Source of the DNA: Janibacter corallicola NBRC 107790
Lineage (GTDB): Bacteria > Actinomycetota > Actinomycetes > Actinomycetales > Dermatophilaceae
Assembly: GCF_001570965.1 (NCBI RefSeq)
Contig: NZ_BCSR01000008.1
Coordinates: 1-64,000, forward strand
Length of the DNA: 64,000 nucleotides
Direction of reading: 5' to 3'
Shown: positions 8,397-17,150 of the stretch, piece after piece
Position numbering within the stretch: the stretch's first letter is position 1
Layout: each line of letters starts with the position of its first letter
Notes under the pieces: model-generated
The model's database searches: none
Seen by the model: only the letters and a program-made list of their open reading frames with translations
What the model was told of the DNA's origin: nothing
Translations under genes and position numbers: made by a program

Positions 8397-9632
8397 TCAG
8401 CCCTCCCCGTCCGTCAGGAGCTGGTGCACGACGGTGTCCGCGAGCAGACGACCGCGGCGGGTGAGCACGAGGCGGCCCCCGACCGCGGCCCGCCCATCGA
8501 GCAGGCCGTCGGCGATGAGGCCCGCGACCGCGCGCCGGCCACCGGGGGCGAGAACGTCCGTCGGCAGCCCCTCGCGCAGCCGGACGCCGAGCAGCACCTC
8601 CTCGTCGTGGCGCTGCTCGGCCGTGAGCACCTCCCGCGCGGCCGCCGGGGACCCCTCGGTCAGGCGCTGCGCCCACGCGGCGGGGTGCTTGACGTTCCAC
8701 CAGCGGGTGCCGGCGACGTGGCTGTGCGCTCCGGGGCCGATCCCCCACCAGTCGTCGCCACGCCAGTAGGCCTCGTTGTGGCGGCAGCGGTCGTGCTGAC
8801 CCGCCGCCCAGTTGCTGATCTCGTACCACTCGTAGCCCGCGCCGGCGAGCAGCTCGTCGGCGAGCTCGTACTTGTCCGCCTCGTCGTCGCCGGTCGGCAT
8901 CGGGAGCTCGCCCCGGCGCACCCGTGCGGCCAGCTTCGTGCCCTCCTCGACGGTCAGGGCGTAGGCCGAGACGTGGTCGGGGGCCAGCTCCACCGCGGAG
9001 CGAAGGGAGGTGCCCCAGTCCTCCAGCGTCTCGCCCGGGGTGCCGTAGATGAGGTCGAGGCTCACGGACAGGCCCGCGGCGCGCGCCGCGGTCACCGCCG
9101 TGGCGACACCGGCGGGGTCGTGGGTGCGATCGAGAGTGGTCAGGACGGAGGGCACCGAGGACTGCATGCCCATGCTGACGCGGGTGAAGCCCCCTTCGGC
9201 CAGGGTCGTCAGGCTCCGGTCGTCGACCGAGTCCGGGTTGGCCTCGGTGCTCACCTCCGCGTCGGGGGTGAGGCCCCAGCGCTCCTCGATGCCGGCGAGG
9301 ACGCGGGTGAGGTCCTGCGGGTCCAGCAGCGTGGGGGTACCGCCTCCGACGAAGACGGTCGAGACCGGCGGCGTGTCCCCGAGCACCTCGACGGCCAGGT
9401 CCAGCTCGCGCAGGGCCGCGTCCGCCCACGTGGCGGGGCCGGCCCCCTTCGGCCCACCGGGGGGGCCGAGCTCGGTGGGGGTGTAGGTGTTGAAGTCGCA
9501 GTAACCGCAGCGCACCGTGCAGAAGGGCACGTGCAGGTAGATCCCGAGGGGTCGCCGACCGACCGCGGCGCGGGCGGCAGCGGGCAGGGTGCCGTCGCGG
9601 GGCGCGGGATCGCCGTCGGGAAGGGTGGGCAC
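8397..9632 (-). CDS. hemW: Radical SAM family heme chaperone HemW
   Basis: A 411-aa HemW (HemN-like) protein. The 4Fe4S radical-SAM motif CTVRCGYCDF lies near residue 35 just after YLHVPFC, followed by GGGTPTLL and MGMQS. These are HemW features; the coproporphyrinogen dehydrogenase HemN differs at its N-terminus. HemW binds heme and passes it to client proteins. The GTG at 9632 (VPTLPDGDPAPRDG) is preferred over the GTG at 9659, because family members start with a similar LPxGxPAPxDG segment. It carries two CGAAGGGGG motifs, one in the lysine-glycine frame (9443-9451). Confidence 0.92.
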   Translation of the reverse strand: MPTLPDGDPAPRDGTLPAAARAAVGRRPLGIYLHVPFCTVRCGYCDFNTYTPTELGPPGGPKGAGPATWADAALRELDLAVEVLGDTPPVSTVFVGGGTPTLLDPQDLTRVLAGIEERWGLTPDAEVSTEANPDSVDDRSLTTLAEGGFTRVSMGMQSSVPSVLTTLDRTHDPAGVATAVTAARAAGLSVSLDLIYGTPGETLEDWGTSLRSAVELAPDHVSAYALTVEEGTKLAARVRRGELPMPTGDDEADKYELADELLAGAGYEWYEISNWAAGQHDRCRHNEAYWRGDDWWGIGPGAHSHVAGTRWWNVKHPAAWAQRLTEGSPAAAREVLTAEQRHDEEVLLGVRLREGLPTDVLAPGGRRAVAGLIADGLLDGRAAVGGRLVLTRRGRLLADTVVHQLLTDGEG

Positions 9633-9703
9633 CGACTCATTTTCACATCGGGGCCCCACCCCGCGGTCATCGGCGGTCTGACCGGGCTGGCTACGGTGGG
9701 TCC

Positions 9704-10501
9704 ATGACCCGGTGGATCGAGCTCGATGGCGTCGTCAACATGCGTGATCTCGGGGGGCTTCCGACCCACGGTGGTCGGCGCACCCGCGAGGGCAGCCTCA
9801 TCCGCAGCGACAACCTGCAGGACCTCACCGACGCGGACGTGCGCCACCTCATCGACGCAGTGGGTGTCACCGACGTCATCGACCTGCGCAGCGACACCGA
9901 GCGGGAGCTGACCGGCCCGGGCCCGCTCACGCAGACCCCGCTGGCCCACCACCACCTGAGCTTCATGGCCGACGACGCTTACCGGGACCGGATCGGCTCC
10001 GACGGCAGCGGTGGCTCGGGCCGGGCCGGCTCCGAGGCCCTGCTGCTGCGGAGCGAGGAGGACCGCGGCTCCCCCGACTTCTGGACCCGCCACTACCTGG
10101 GCTACCTGGATCAGCGGCCGGACTCGGTCGCGGGCGCCCTCGCGGCGATCGCGAGGAGCCGTGGCGGAGCAGTCGTCCACTGCGCCGCAGGCAAGGACCG
10201 CACCGGGACCGTCACCGCGCTCGCGCTGTCCGTCGCGGGGGTGCCGGAGGAGGAGATCGTCGCCGACTACGCCGCCTCCGCCGAGCGGATCGCCAGGATC
10301 GTCGACCGGCTGGCCGACGTGGAGCCCTACGCCGCCGGCCTGCGGGGCCGCTCGCTGCAGGAGCAGACTCCCCAGCCGGAGACCATGGTCGCGATCCTCG
10401 AGCAGCTGCAGTCGGCCCACGGGGGCGCGGCCGGCTGGCTGCGTGAGCACGGGTGGGGCGAGGAGCAGCTCGAGCAGCTGCGCGCGCGCCTCGCGGGGTG
10501 A
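9704..10501 (+). CDS. Tyrosine-protein phosphatase (Tyr_phosphatase3 type)
   Basis: A 265-aa protein-tyrosine/phosphoinositide phosphatase family member. It opens with VNMRDLGGLPT, the characteristic N-terminal motif of this class. The P-loop CxxxxxR is seen as HCAAGKDRTGT near residue 160, with Cys as nucleophile and Arg as phosphate ligand. No signal peptide or membrane segment is seen, so it should be cytoplasmic. It stands alone on the plus strand between hemW and the DUF4442 gene; the substrate is unknown. It is part of an accessory insertion that separates hemW from lepA. Confidence 0.9.
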   Translation: MTRWIELDGVVNMRDLGGLPTHGGRRTREGSLIRSDNLQDLTDADVRHLIDAVGVTDVIDLRSDTERELTGPGPLTQTPLAHHHLSFMADDAYRDRIGSDGSGGSGRAGSEALLLRSEEDRGSPDFWTRHYLGYLDQRPDSVAGALAAIARSRGGAVVHCAAGKDRTGTVTALALSVAGVPEEEIVADYAASAERIARIVDRLADVEPYAAGLRGRSLQEQTPQPETMVAILEQLQSAHGGAAGWLREHGWGEEQLEQLRARLAG

Positions 10502-10505
10502 GGGC

Positions 10506-10976
10506 TCAGGCCTTCTTCTTCATCGAGACGTAGACGGGGATGACTCCCTCGACGACGACCTCGCCGTCGGTGCGGATCGCCCGCACCCGGATGTCGACGT
10601 CCCCGGGGGTCGCCTCCCACTGCTGCGGGTCGGTCTCGGCGATGCACAGCAGGTCGGTGCTCGACTTCGCGGGGTAGCTCACGCTCAGGCCGCGGGGAAG
10701 CCAGCGCTTGTCTGCCGGGCAGGTCGCCTCGGCGAGCAGCCCCATCGCTGCCTCGAGCCCGTTGCACACCGCGATCGCGTGCACGGTGCCGATGTGGTTG
10801 TGCACCCGCCGACGGTTGCTGATCGAGACCTCGGCGTAGTTGGCCCGCACCTCTCGGACATTGGGGCGCACGGTCGCGAAGTACGGCGCCTTGAGGCTGT
10901 AGAGGAGGGAGAAGATGCGCTTGCCCGCCGGGAGCCGGGTGATGCGCCGATAGAGGTCGAAGGTCTGCTGGGCCAT
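10506..10976 (-). CDS. DUF4442 hotdog-fold protein
   Basis: A 156-aa protein resembling DUF4442/hotdog-fold acyl-CoA thioesterase-like proteins. The central HNHIGTVHAIAVCNGLEAAMG segment near residues 63-83 looks like the long hotdog helix region, where PaaI-type thioesterases carry their catalytic residues. No partner enzyme is adjacent, so a thioesterase role is only family-level inference. It converges on the phosphatase gene with a 4-bp gap. The basic MKKKA tail is unremarkable. Confidence 0.8.
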   Translation of the reverse strand: MAQQTFDLYRRITRLPAGKRIFSLLYSLKAPYFATVRPNVREVRANYAEVSISNRRRVHNHIGTVHAIAVCNGLEAAMGLLAEATCPADKRWLPRGLSVSYPAKSSTDLLCIAETDPQQWEATPGDVDIRVRAIRTDGEVVVEGVIPVYVSMKKKA

Positions 10977-11061
10977 GGAGTCACCCTAGGCACGAACCCC
11001 CTTGTGCCGGAACCGTCCCCGAGGGTCGCGTCCGTCACCCTCGGCCGGGCCGGGGCTGGCC

Positions 11062-11460
11062 TCACCCGGCGTACGTGCCGAAGCTCCAGGAGTTGCCCTC
11101 GGGGTCGCGGATGCTGAAGCCGCGGGAGCCGTGGTCCGCGTCCTCCAGCGGCCTGGTGAACTCGGCGCCGGCTCCCTTCGCCCGCTCGTGGACGGCGTCC
11201 GGCTCCTCGGTGACGACATAGAGCATCGCCCCACCGACGGGGGTGCTGAAGTGCGGATCCTCGGGGCGGGCGCTGGAGATCATCACCCGGCCGCCCTCGG
11301 GCCAGAGCATCTCGCTGTGCTGGACGATCCCATCCCCCTCCACGAGGACGCCCTCGGTGAAGCCGAGGCCCGTCAGCCACTCGCGCAGGGCGATCGGGTC
11401 GGCGGCGGTCAAGCCGGGCCAGATGTCGTGGTCGGTCCGTGTCTGCGGTGTCGTGTCCAT
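11062..11460 (-). CDS. VOC family (glyoxalase-like) protein
   Basis: A 132-aa vicinal-oxygen-chelate fold protein with the paired beta-alpha-beta-beta-beta modules: LREWLTGLGFTEG near residue 26 and RGFSIRDPEGNSWSFGTY at the C-terminus, where the DPEGN motif and the following aromatic strand are standard. Substrate unknown; members include glyoxalases, dioxygenases and antibiotic-binding proteins. ATG at 11460. It follows the O-methyltransferase gene on the same strand with a 56-bp gap and may be cotranscribed. Confidence 0.88.
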   Translation of the reverse strand: MDTTPQTRTDHDIWPGLTAADPIALREWLTGLGFTEGVLVEGDGIVQHSEMLWPEGGRVMISSARPEDPHFSTPVGGAMLYVVTEEPDAVHERAKGAGAEFTRPLEDADHGSRGFSIRDPEGNSWSFGTYAG

Positions 11461-11516
11461 GCCGAGCAGTCTGCCGCCGTGTGCGCCCCGCGGTCTTGGA
11501 CGAATGCGAGCCGACC

Positions 11517-12557
11517 TCAGCCCGCGACGGGCACGCACTCGATACCGATCTGGTCCAGCGCGGTACCGCGGACCGCGACCTCCGCCAGACCCGCGGCGCC
11601 GATGAGCACCCGGAACTCCTCGAGGGTCCGCTCCCGCCCGCCCGCGATCGTGTACATCCGCAGGTCCATCTCGGCGAACATCGCCGGGTCGCCTCCGTCG
11701 CTGCCGTGGCCCTCGAGGATGAGGACCCGTCCGGAGCGGCCCGCGGCCTCGGCGCAGCGTCGCAGGATGCGCACGGCGTCCTCGTCCGGCCAGTCGTGGA
11801 TGACCGAGGCCAGGACGTAGGTGTCGCCGCCTGTCGGCAACGGATCGAAGAAGCTCTGCGACGCGATCTCGCAGCGGTCCAGCAGGCCGGACTCGGCGAG
11901 CCGGGCCCGACCTCGTTCCGCCGTCGCGGGCAGGTCCAGCAGTGTCCCCCACAGCTGCTCGTGCGCGCTGAGCACGGCGGCGAGCAGCTCTCCCGTGCCC
12001 CCGCCGACGTCGACGACGTGCCCGGCCCGCTCCCAGTCGAAGGCGCTCATCACGTCCTCGAAGTACTCCGGCCCGGCTGCCATGACCGCGTCGAAGGACT
12101 CCCCCATGACCTCGTCCTCCGCCAGGTGACGCCAGAAGGGGGCGCCGAAGACGCTCTCCCAGGCCGGCTCCCCCGTCCGCAGGGTGTGCACGAGCCCGGT
12201 GAAGACGAGGTCCATCCGGCCGCCGAACCCGTCGAGGTCGAGCTGGACGCGCATCTGCGAGGGGTGGTCCGAGCGCAGCAGGTCACCGGTGCCGGTCAGC
12301 CCGAAGGTGCCGGGCTCGGACTCGGTGAAGAGCCCCTTGCACGCCAGGTGGCGCAGCAACCGCACGAGCGCCCCCGGCTCCGCGCCGCACCGCCGCGCTG
12401 CCTCCTCGAGCGGCATCGGTCCGTCGGCCAGGGCATCGGCGACCCGCAGTGTCGCGGCGGCCCGTACCGCCAACGGCGTCACGAGGTCGATCACCGGGGC
12501 CAGCTGGTCCCACGCCGTCGGCTCCCGCTGCGGCAGCGTCCCGTCCGTGTCCGTCAT
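11517..12557 (-). CDS. SAM-dependent O-methyltransferase (hydroxyneurosporene/acetylserotonin type)
   Basis: A 346-aa class I O-methyltransferase. An N-terminal winged-helix dimerisation domain (~15-95: PLAVRAAATLRVADALADG, EEAARRCGAEPGALVRLLRHLA) precedes the Rossmann domain. The SAM motif VDVGGGTGELLAAVL is near residue 180, and VIHDWPDEDA near 248 carries the His-Asp region used by this family. Such enzymes methylate hydroxyls of aromatic or polyketide secondary metabolites. The ATG at 12557 has a GGGAGG ribosome-binding site. The AraC-type regulator directly upstream (38 bp) probably controls it. Confidence 0.88.
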   Translation of the reverse strand: MTDTDGTLPQREPTAWDQLAPVIDLVTPLAVRAAATLRVADALADGPMPLEEAARRCGAEPGALVRLLRHLACKGLFTESEPGTFGLTGTGDLLRSDHPSQMRVQLDLDGFGGRMDLVFTGLVHTLRTGEPAWESVFGAPFWRHLAEDEVMGESFDAVMAAGPEYFEDVMSAFDWERAGHVVDVGGGTGELLAAVLSAHEQLWGTLLDLPATAERGRARLAESGLLDRCEIASQSFFDPLPTGGDTYVLASVIHDWPDEDAVRILRRCAEAAGRSGRVLILEGHGSDGGDPAMFAEMDLRMYTIAGGRERTLEEFRVLIGAAGLAEVAVRGTALDQIGIECVPVAG

Positions 12558-12595
12558 GGCGTCCTCCCTCTCACGTGCCCGCGAGCCTCCCCCGC

Positions 12596-13405
12596 TCAGC
12601 GCTCCCGGTCTTGGACGAATGCGATCTCGTCCTCCCGCAGCCACCGACCGGGCGGGGTCCCGGCGAAGTCGACCCAGTCACGGCTCTGGTGGCTCTGGTC
12701 GGCATAGCCCGCGCGAGCGGCAGCCAGCGCGGGCGGGGCCCCGGCCGCGACGAGGCGGCGACTCTCCTGGAAGCGCAGCACTCGGGCAACCGTCTTCGGC
12801 GGATGGCCGAACTCCTGCCGGAAGCGCTCCCCCAGGTGGCGGGTGGACCACCCGACCTCACGGGCCAGCCCCGCGATCGGTGCCTGCCCACGGCTGCGGG
12901 TCAGCGCCTGCCAGGCGTGGTCCACCTCCGGGCACGGCTGCCACCGGGGCTCGCGGTGCGCGAAGAGCGACTCCAGGACGAGGGCGAAGCGGGCCGGCCA
13001 GTCCGGCGTCTCACCCAACCGCTCGTGCAGCCGGCGCGCGCTCGGCCCGATGAGCTCCCCGAGGTCGACCGAGGTGCCGGACACCTCACCCGGTGGCCCG
13101 CCGAGCAGCACGGCGACTCCCCTCGGGGTCAGGTCGAGCTGCACCCCGTGCTGGGAGCCGTCGTGCAGGATCCGGGCCGGGCTCGCGTGCAGCCCGGCGA
13201 GCAGGGTGTCGAAGCGCCCCCTTCGCCCGTCGGCACCGATCAGGTCCAGGGGCTGGTCGAGGGAGAGGATGAGGGTGGCGCTGCCCGAGGGCATCCCGAT
13301 GTGCGTACCCGGCTGCGCCCCGGCGATCCGGTACCCCACCATCGACTCGACGTAGGGCCGCAGCGCGGTGGGGATGGCGCCAGGCTCAGGCTGTGTCCCC
13401 GTCAT
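12596..13405 (-). CDS. AraC family transcriptional regulator
   Basis: A 269-aa regulator with a ligand or sensor domain at ~1-150 (DUF6597-like, typical of actinobacterial AraC proteins) and a C-terminal double HTH at ~165-265 (LAREVGWSTRHLGERFRQEF, PPKTVARVLRFQESRRLV). The ATG at 13405 is used because the extra 8 upstream codons look non-coding. Same strand and only 38 bp before the O-methyltransferase, its likely target. The codons for DGRRGRF contain CGAAGGGGG in the Arg-Arg-Gly frame (13217-13225). Confidence 0.88.
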   Translation of the reverse strand: MTGTQPEPGAIPTALRPYVESMVGYRIAGAQPGTHIGMPSGSATLILSLDQPLDLIGADGRRGRFDTLLAGLHASPARILHDGSQHGVQLDLTPRGVAVLLGGPPGEVSGTSVDLGELIGPSARRLHERLGETPDWPARFALVLESLFAHREPRWQPCPEVDHAWQALTRSRGQAPIAGLAREVGWSTRHLGERFRQEFGHPPKTVARVLRFQESRRLVAAGAPPALAAARAGYADQSHQSRDWVDFAGTPPGRWLREDEIAFVQDRER

Positions 13406-13759
13406 GCATCGACGGTAGCGCCTGGGCAAGCCATACCGCTCCCGAAGACCAAGTAACTCGCGGGTACGACACTACGCTCGGGATGTCGAGAACTGACCGA
13501 ACCTTGATCTTCCGACGATCCATCTCGTTGGTTGCGCGCAGCGTGGTGCAGTACCTGCGAGTAACACATGAGTCGCGGGAGGGGGTGCGGCATCGAGCGG
13601 ACGGCGCGGACCGGTGAGCGCGCCCGACTCAGGGAGCGAGGAACGAGCGACCAAGGGCGCGTCCACCGCGCCCGCGCCGGGAGCGCCCATTCGTACCTCG
13701 CTCCTCGCCTCCTTCGAGGCTCGGCCGCGGGCGGCCTTCACACCTCAGGGAGCCGGGGT
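13406..13759. other. 354-bp intergenic region with nested hairpin
   Basis: No credible gene is seen; the open frames here lack family features and a ribosome-binding site. 13440-13580 is less GC-rich than its surroundings and should contain the AraC promoter. 13636-13708 folds: outer arms GCGAGGAACGAG (13636-13647) and CTCGCTCCTCGC (13697-13708) pair with one mismatch, enclosing a perfect inner stem GGGCGCG-TCCAC-CGCGCCC (13655-13673). On the minus strand this lies just after the lepA stop and may terminate lepA; no T-run follows. Confidence 0.6.
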
Positions 13760-15616
13760 CTACTTCTTGGCCTTGTCCCCGGCCGACCCGTCGGAGGAGA
13801 GCGCGGCGATGAAGGCCTCCTGCGGGACCTCGACGGTCCCGATGTTCTTCATCCGCCTCTTGCCCTCCTTCTGCTTCTCCAGGAGCTTGCGCTTGCGGGA
13901 GATGTCACCGCCGTAGCACTTGGCAAGCACGTCCTTGCGGATCGCCCGGATGGTCTCGCGGGCGATGACCCGAGAGCCGACGGCCGCCTGGATGGGGACC
14001 TCGAACTGCTGGCGCGGGATGAGCTCCTTGAGGCGGGTGGCCATCTTCGTGCCGTAGGCGTAGGCCATGTCCTTGTGCACGACGGCACTGAAGGCGTCGA
14101 CCGCGTCGCCCTGCAGCAGGATGTCGACCTTGACCAGGTCGGCGACCTGGTCGCCGGCCTCCTGGTACTCCAGCGAGGCGTAGCCGCGGGTGCGCGACAT
14201 CAGCTGGTCGAAGAAGTCGAAGACGATCTCCGCGAGCGGCAGCGTGTAGCGCATCTCGACGCGGTCCTCGGAGAGGTAGTCCATCCCGTCCATCCGGCCG
14301 CGCTTGCCCTGGCAGAGCTCCATCACCGCGCCGATGTGCTCGCTCGGGGTCAGCAGCGTGGCCTTGACGATCGGCTCGCGGACCTCGTCGACCTTGCCGT
14401 AGGGGAACTCGCTGGGGTTGGTCACCTCGAGCCGGGTCCCGTCGTCCATCGTCACCTGGTAGACGACGTTGGGGTGGGTGGAGATGAGGTCGAGGTTGAA
14501 CTCCCGCTCCAGCCGCTCCCGGATGATCTCCAGGTGGAGCAGGCCGAGGAAGCCGCACCGGAAGCCGAAACCGAGCGCCGCCGAGGTCTCCGGCTCGTAC
14601 ACCAGCGCCGCGTCGTTGAGCTTGAGCTTGTCCAGGGCGTCGCGCAGCACCGGGTAGTCCGAGCCGTCCATCGGGTAGAGCCCGGAGAAGACCATCGGCC
14701 GGGGCTCCTTGTAGCCACCGATCGCCTGCTCCGCCGGCGCCGCCGCGCTCGTGACGGTGTCACCGACCTTGGACTGGCGCACGTCCTTCACGCCGGTGAT
14801 GAGGTAGCCGACCTCGCCGACGCCCAACCCCTTGCTCGGGGTCATGTCCGGTGAGATGACCCCGATCTCGAGGAGCTCGTGGGTCGCCTTCGTCGACATC
14901 ATCACGATCTTCTCGCGGGACTCCAGGTGGCCGTCGACGACCCGCACGTAGGTGACGACACCGCGGTAGTTGTCGTAGACCGAGTCGAAGATCATCGCCC
15001 GTGAGGGGGCGTCCGCCTGCCCCTCGGGCGGCGGGAACTGCGCGACGATCTCGTCGAGCAGGTCCTCGACGCCCTCGCCGGTCTTGCCGCTGACCCGCAG
15101 CACGTCCTCGGGCTCGCAGCCGATGAGGCCGGCCAGCTCATCGGCGTACTTCTCGGGCATCGCCCCGGGCAGGTCGATCTTGTTCAGCACCGGGATGATC
15201 GTCAGCTCGTGCTCCATGGCCAGGTAGAGGTTGGCCAGCGTCTGGGCCTCGATCCCCTGGGCGGCGTCGACGAGCAGGATCGCGCCCTCACAGGCGGCCA
15301 GCGAACGGGAGACCTCGTAGGTGAAGTCCACGTGGCCCGGGGTGTCGATCATGTTCAGCGTGAAGGACTCGTCGAGGACCTCCCACGGCATCCGCACGGC
15401 CTGGGACTTGATCGTGATGCCGCGCTCGCGCTCGATGTCCATCCGGTCCAGGAACTGCGCCCGCATCTTGCGCTCCTCGACGACCCCGGTGATCTGCAGC
15501 ATGCGGTCCGCCAGCGTCGACTTGCCGTGGTCGATGTGGGCGATGATGCAGAAGTTGCGGATCTGGGCCGGCGGGGTCGCGTTGGGCGCGTGGGCCGTGC
15601 TGGCCTGGGGTGACAC
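13760..15616 (-). CDS. lepA: Elongation factor 4 (LepA)
   Basis: A 618-aa translational GTPase EF4/LepA, which back-translocates or helps remodel stalled ribosomes and assists 30S assembly. G1 [16 protein letters not shown] lies near residue 22, G3 DTPGHVDF near 95 and G4 NKIDLPG near 148. EF-G-like domains III and V and the LepA-specific C-terminal domain ([13 protein letters not shown]-like basic stretch) follow. The GTG at 15616 is chosen because codons further upstream run into a hairpin and lack similarity; 618 aa fits the family. Confidence 0.96.
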   Translation of the reverse strand: MSPQASTAHAPNATPPAQIRNFCIIAHIDHGKSTLADRMLQITGVVEERKMRAQFLDRMDIERERGITIKSQAVRMPWEVLDESFTLNMIDTPGHVDFTYEVSRSLAACEGAILLVDAAQGIEAQTLANLYLAMEHELTIIPVLNKIDLPGAMPEKYADELAGLIGCEPEDVLRVSGKTGEGVEDLLDEIVAQFPPPEGQADAPSRAMIFDSVYDNYRGVVTYVRVVDGHLESREKIVMMSTKATHELLEIGVISPDMTPSKGLGVGEVGYLITGVKDVRQSKVGDTVTSAAAPAEQAIGGYKEPRPMVFSGLYPMDGSDYPVLRDALDKLKLNDAALVYEPETSAALGFGFRCGFLGLLHLEIIRERLEREFNLDLISTHPNVVYQVTMDDGTRLEVTNPSEFPYGKVDEVREPIVKATLLTPSEHIGAVMELCQGKRGRMDGMDYLSEDRVEMRYTLPLAEIVFDFFDQLMSRTRGYASLEYQEAGDQVADLVKVDILLQGDAVDAFSAVVHKDMAYAYGTKMATRLKELIPRQQFEVPIQAAVGSRVIARETIRAIRKDVLAKCYGGDISRKRKLLEKQKEGKRRMKNIGTVEVPQEAFIAALSSDGSAGDKAKK

Positions 15617-15698
15617 GAGTGCTGGACCTCTGGGTCGACGGGGCAGGGCTTCAGGGTCATCCTCCCATGAGGAGGGGATGACCCCCGGGCGGTATGCG

Positions 15699-15738
15699 CG
15701 AAGGGGGCCGGCCACCAGCAGGTGACCGGCCCCCTTCG
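15699..15738. terminator. Hairpin terminator between rpsT and lepA built from inverted CGAAGGGGG copies
   Basis: The 18-nt arms start and end with the motif: CGAAGGGGGCCGGCCACC (15699-15716), a 4-nt loop AGCA (15717-15720), and GGTGACCGGCCCCCTTCG (15721-15738). Pairing is complete except for one G-T type mismatch. It begins 18 bp after the rpsT stop on the minus strand. There is no clear T-tract, as is common for actinobacterial terminators. A second hairpin built the same way is at 52267-52309. Confidence 0.8.
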
Positions 15739-15756
15739 ACGAGGACGCGTGGGTCC

Positions 15757-16017
15757 TCAGAGGGTGTTGACCGCCTTGGCCAGGGCCGACTTCTTGTTGG
15801 CGGCCTGGTTCTGGTGGATGACGCCCTTGCTCACGGCCTTGTCGAGCTTCTTGCTCGCGGTGAGCAGAGCGCTCTTCGCGGTCTCGGCGTCGCCCTCGGC
15901 GACGGCCGCGCGGACCTTGCGGATCCAGGTGCGCAGCTCGGACTTGTAGGCCCGGTTGCGCTCGGTGGCCTCGTTGTTGGTCTTGACCCGCTTGATCTGG
16001 GACTTGATGTTTGCCAC
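15757..16017 (-). CDS. rpsT: 30S ribosomal protein S20
   Basis: An 86-aa ribosomal protein S20: [20 protein letters not shown] at the start (GTG initiator at 16017), a lysine-rich three-helix bundle, and the conserved end [21 protein letters not shown]. It binds 16S rRNA early in 30S assembly. A longer frame continues upstream to 16152 but is unrelated to S20. It lies between holA and lepA, the usual neighbourhood. The 5' region contains an inverted repeat TGCGCGC-N8-GCGCGCA (16126-16147). Confidence 0.97.
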   Translation of the reverse strand: MANIKSQIKRVKTNNEATERNRAYKSELRTWIRKVRAAVAEGDAETAKSALLTASKKLDKAVSKGVIHQNQAANKKSALAKAVNTL

Positions 16018-16168
16018 AGGTGTGTCTTTCTGGTCGCTGAGGAACTTCTGCCGTAGAGGGCGGCAAGGCGGCTCGGGACCGGCGTGGGGACACCGTGGGA
16101 GAGACGCCCTGGGGTGGTGCTGCGGTGCGCGCACGACCTGGCGCGCACGCAATGGCCAAATCTAGCAG

Positions 16169-16184
16169 CGGCCCCACGGGGCCG
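16169..16184 (-). terminator. Short hairpin after holA
   Basis: CGGCCC-CACG-GGGCCG (a further C-G pair inside can form) lies 9 bp after the holA stop on the minus strand. It is followed on that strand by CTGCTAGATTTGG. It is a plausible intrinsic terminator for holA; the following TAGATT could be a -10 element for rpsT. Confidence 0.5.
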
Positions 16185-16193
16185 ACAAACCGC

Positions 16194-17150
16194 TCAGCCG
16201 CCGGCGCGTGCGTCGGCGATCGTCAGCACGGCCTTCTCCACGGCATAGACCGGGTCGCGGCCGCCGCCCTTGACCTCGAAGTCCGCCGCGGCCACCGCCT
16301 CGATGCTCCGGCCGAGCGCATCGGCGCTCCACCCCTGCAGCGCCCGACGGGCCTTGTCGATCTGCCACGGGGCCATGCCGAGGTCGCGGGCGAGGTCGGC
16401 GCTGCGGCCCCGTCCCGCTCCCCCGACCTTGGCCAGCTGGCGCAGCTGCTGCGCGAGCACCGCGACGATCGGGACCGGGTCGACGCCCACGTTGACGGCG
16501 TGGCGCAGCAGCCGCAGCGCCTCGCCGGTGCGGCCGGCGACGGCGGCGTCGGCGACCTTGAAACCGGTCGCCTCCACCCGGCCGCCGTGGTAACGCTCGA
16601 CGACGTCGGCGTCGATCGTGCCGCTCGTGTCGTCGACGAGCTGCTGGCAGGCGGCCGCGAGCTCGCGCACGTCCTTCCCCACCGCCTCGACGAGCGCCTG
16701 GACCGCCCCGGGGGTGATCTTGCGCCGGGCGACGCGGAACTCGTTGGTCACGAACTCCGACTTCTCCCGGTCGCTCTTGATCGCCGGTGCGGGGACGACC
16801 TTCGCCCGAGCCTTCTTCAGCGCGTCCAGGACCTTCTTGCCGCGGTTGCCCGAGGCGTGGGTGACCACGAGGGTGACCGTCTCCTCCGGGTCGGCGAGGT
16901 AGGAGAGCAGGTCGGCCTGCAGCGCCTCCCCCGCCTGGTGCAGGTCCCGCACGACGAGGACGCGGTCCTCACCGAAGAGCGAGGGGCTGGCGTGCATCCC
17001 GACCGCGCCCTCCTCGTACCCCTCGGCGGTCAGGGTGACCACCTCCAGGTCGGGGCTCGTCACGCGGGCGTCGGCGATGACCGACTCCACGGCCCGGTCG
17101 GCGAGGATCGACTCCGGCCCGGAGACGAGCACGAGCGAGGGGCCGCTCAA
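16194..17150 (-). CDS. holA: DNA polymerase III subunit delta (HolA)
   Basis: A 318-aa clamp-loader delta subunit, an AAA+-like protein that opens the beta sliding clamp. It starts [20 protein letters not shown], where the family has a degenerate P-loop. [15 protein letters not shown] and [17 protein letters not shown] follow in domain I, then a C-terminal helical collar domain. It appears to use TTG (17150-17148), which overlaps the TGA of the aldo/keto reductase gene (TTGA). Typical length is ~320 aa, so that start is accepted. It lies upstream of rpsT as in many actinobacteria. Confidence 0.93.
   Translation of the reverse strand: MSGPSLVLVSGPESILADRAVESVIADARVTSPDLEVVTLTAEGYEEGAVGMHASPSLFGEDRVLVVRDLHQAGEALQADLLSYLADPEETVTLVVTHASGNRGKKVLDALKKARAKVVPAPAIKSDREKSEFVTNEFRVARRKITPGAVQALVEAVGKDVRELAAACQQLVDDTSGTIDADVVERYHGGRVEATGFKVADAAVAGRTGEALRLLRHAVNVGVDPVPIVAVLAQQLRQLAKVGGAGRGRSADLARDLGMAPWQIDKARRALQGWSADALGRSIEAVAAADFEVKGGGRDPVYAVEKAVLTIADARAGG

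Noticed and set aside
13393-13617. 74-aa open frame in the AraC-lepA gap
   Set aside because: Overlaps the AraC start, has no recognisable family and no ribosome-binding site.
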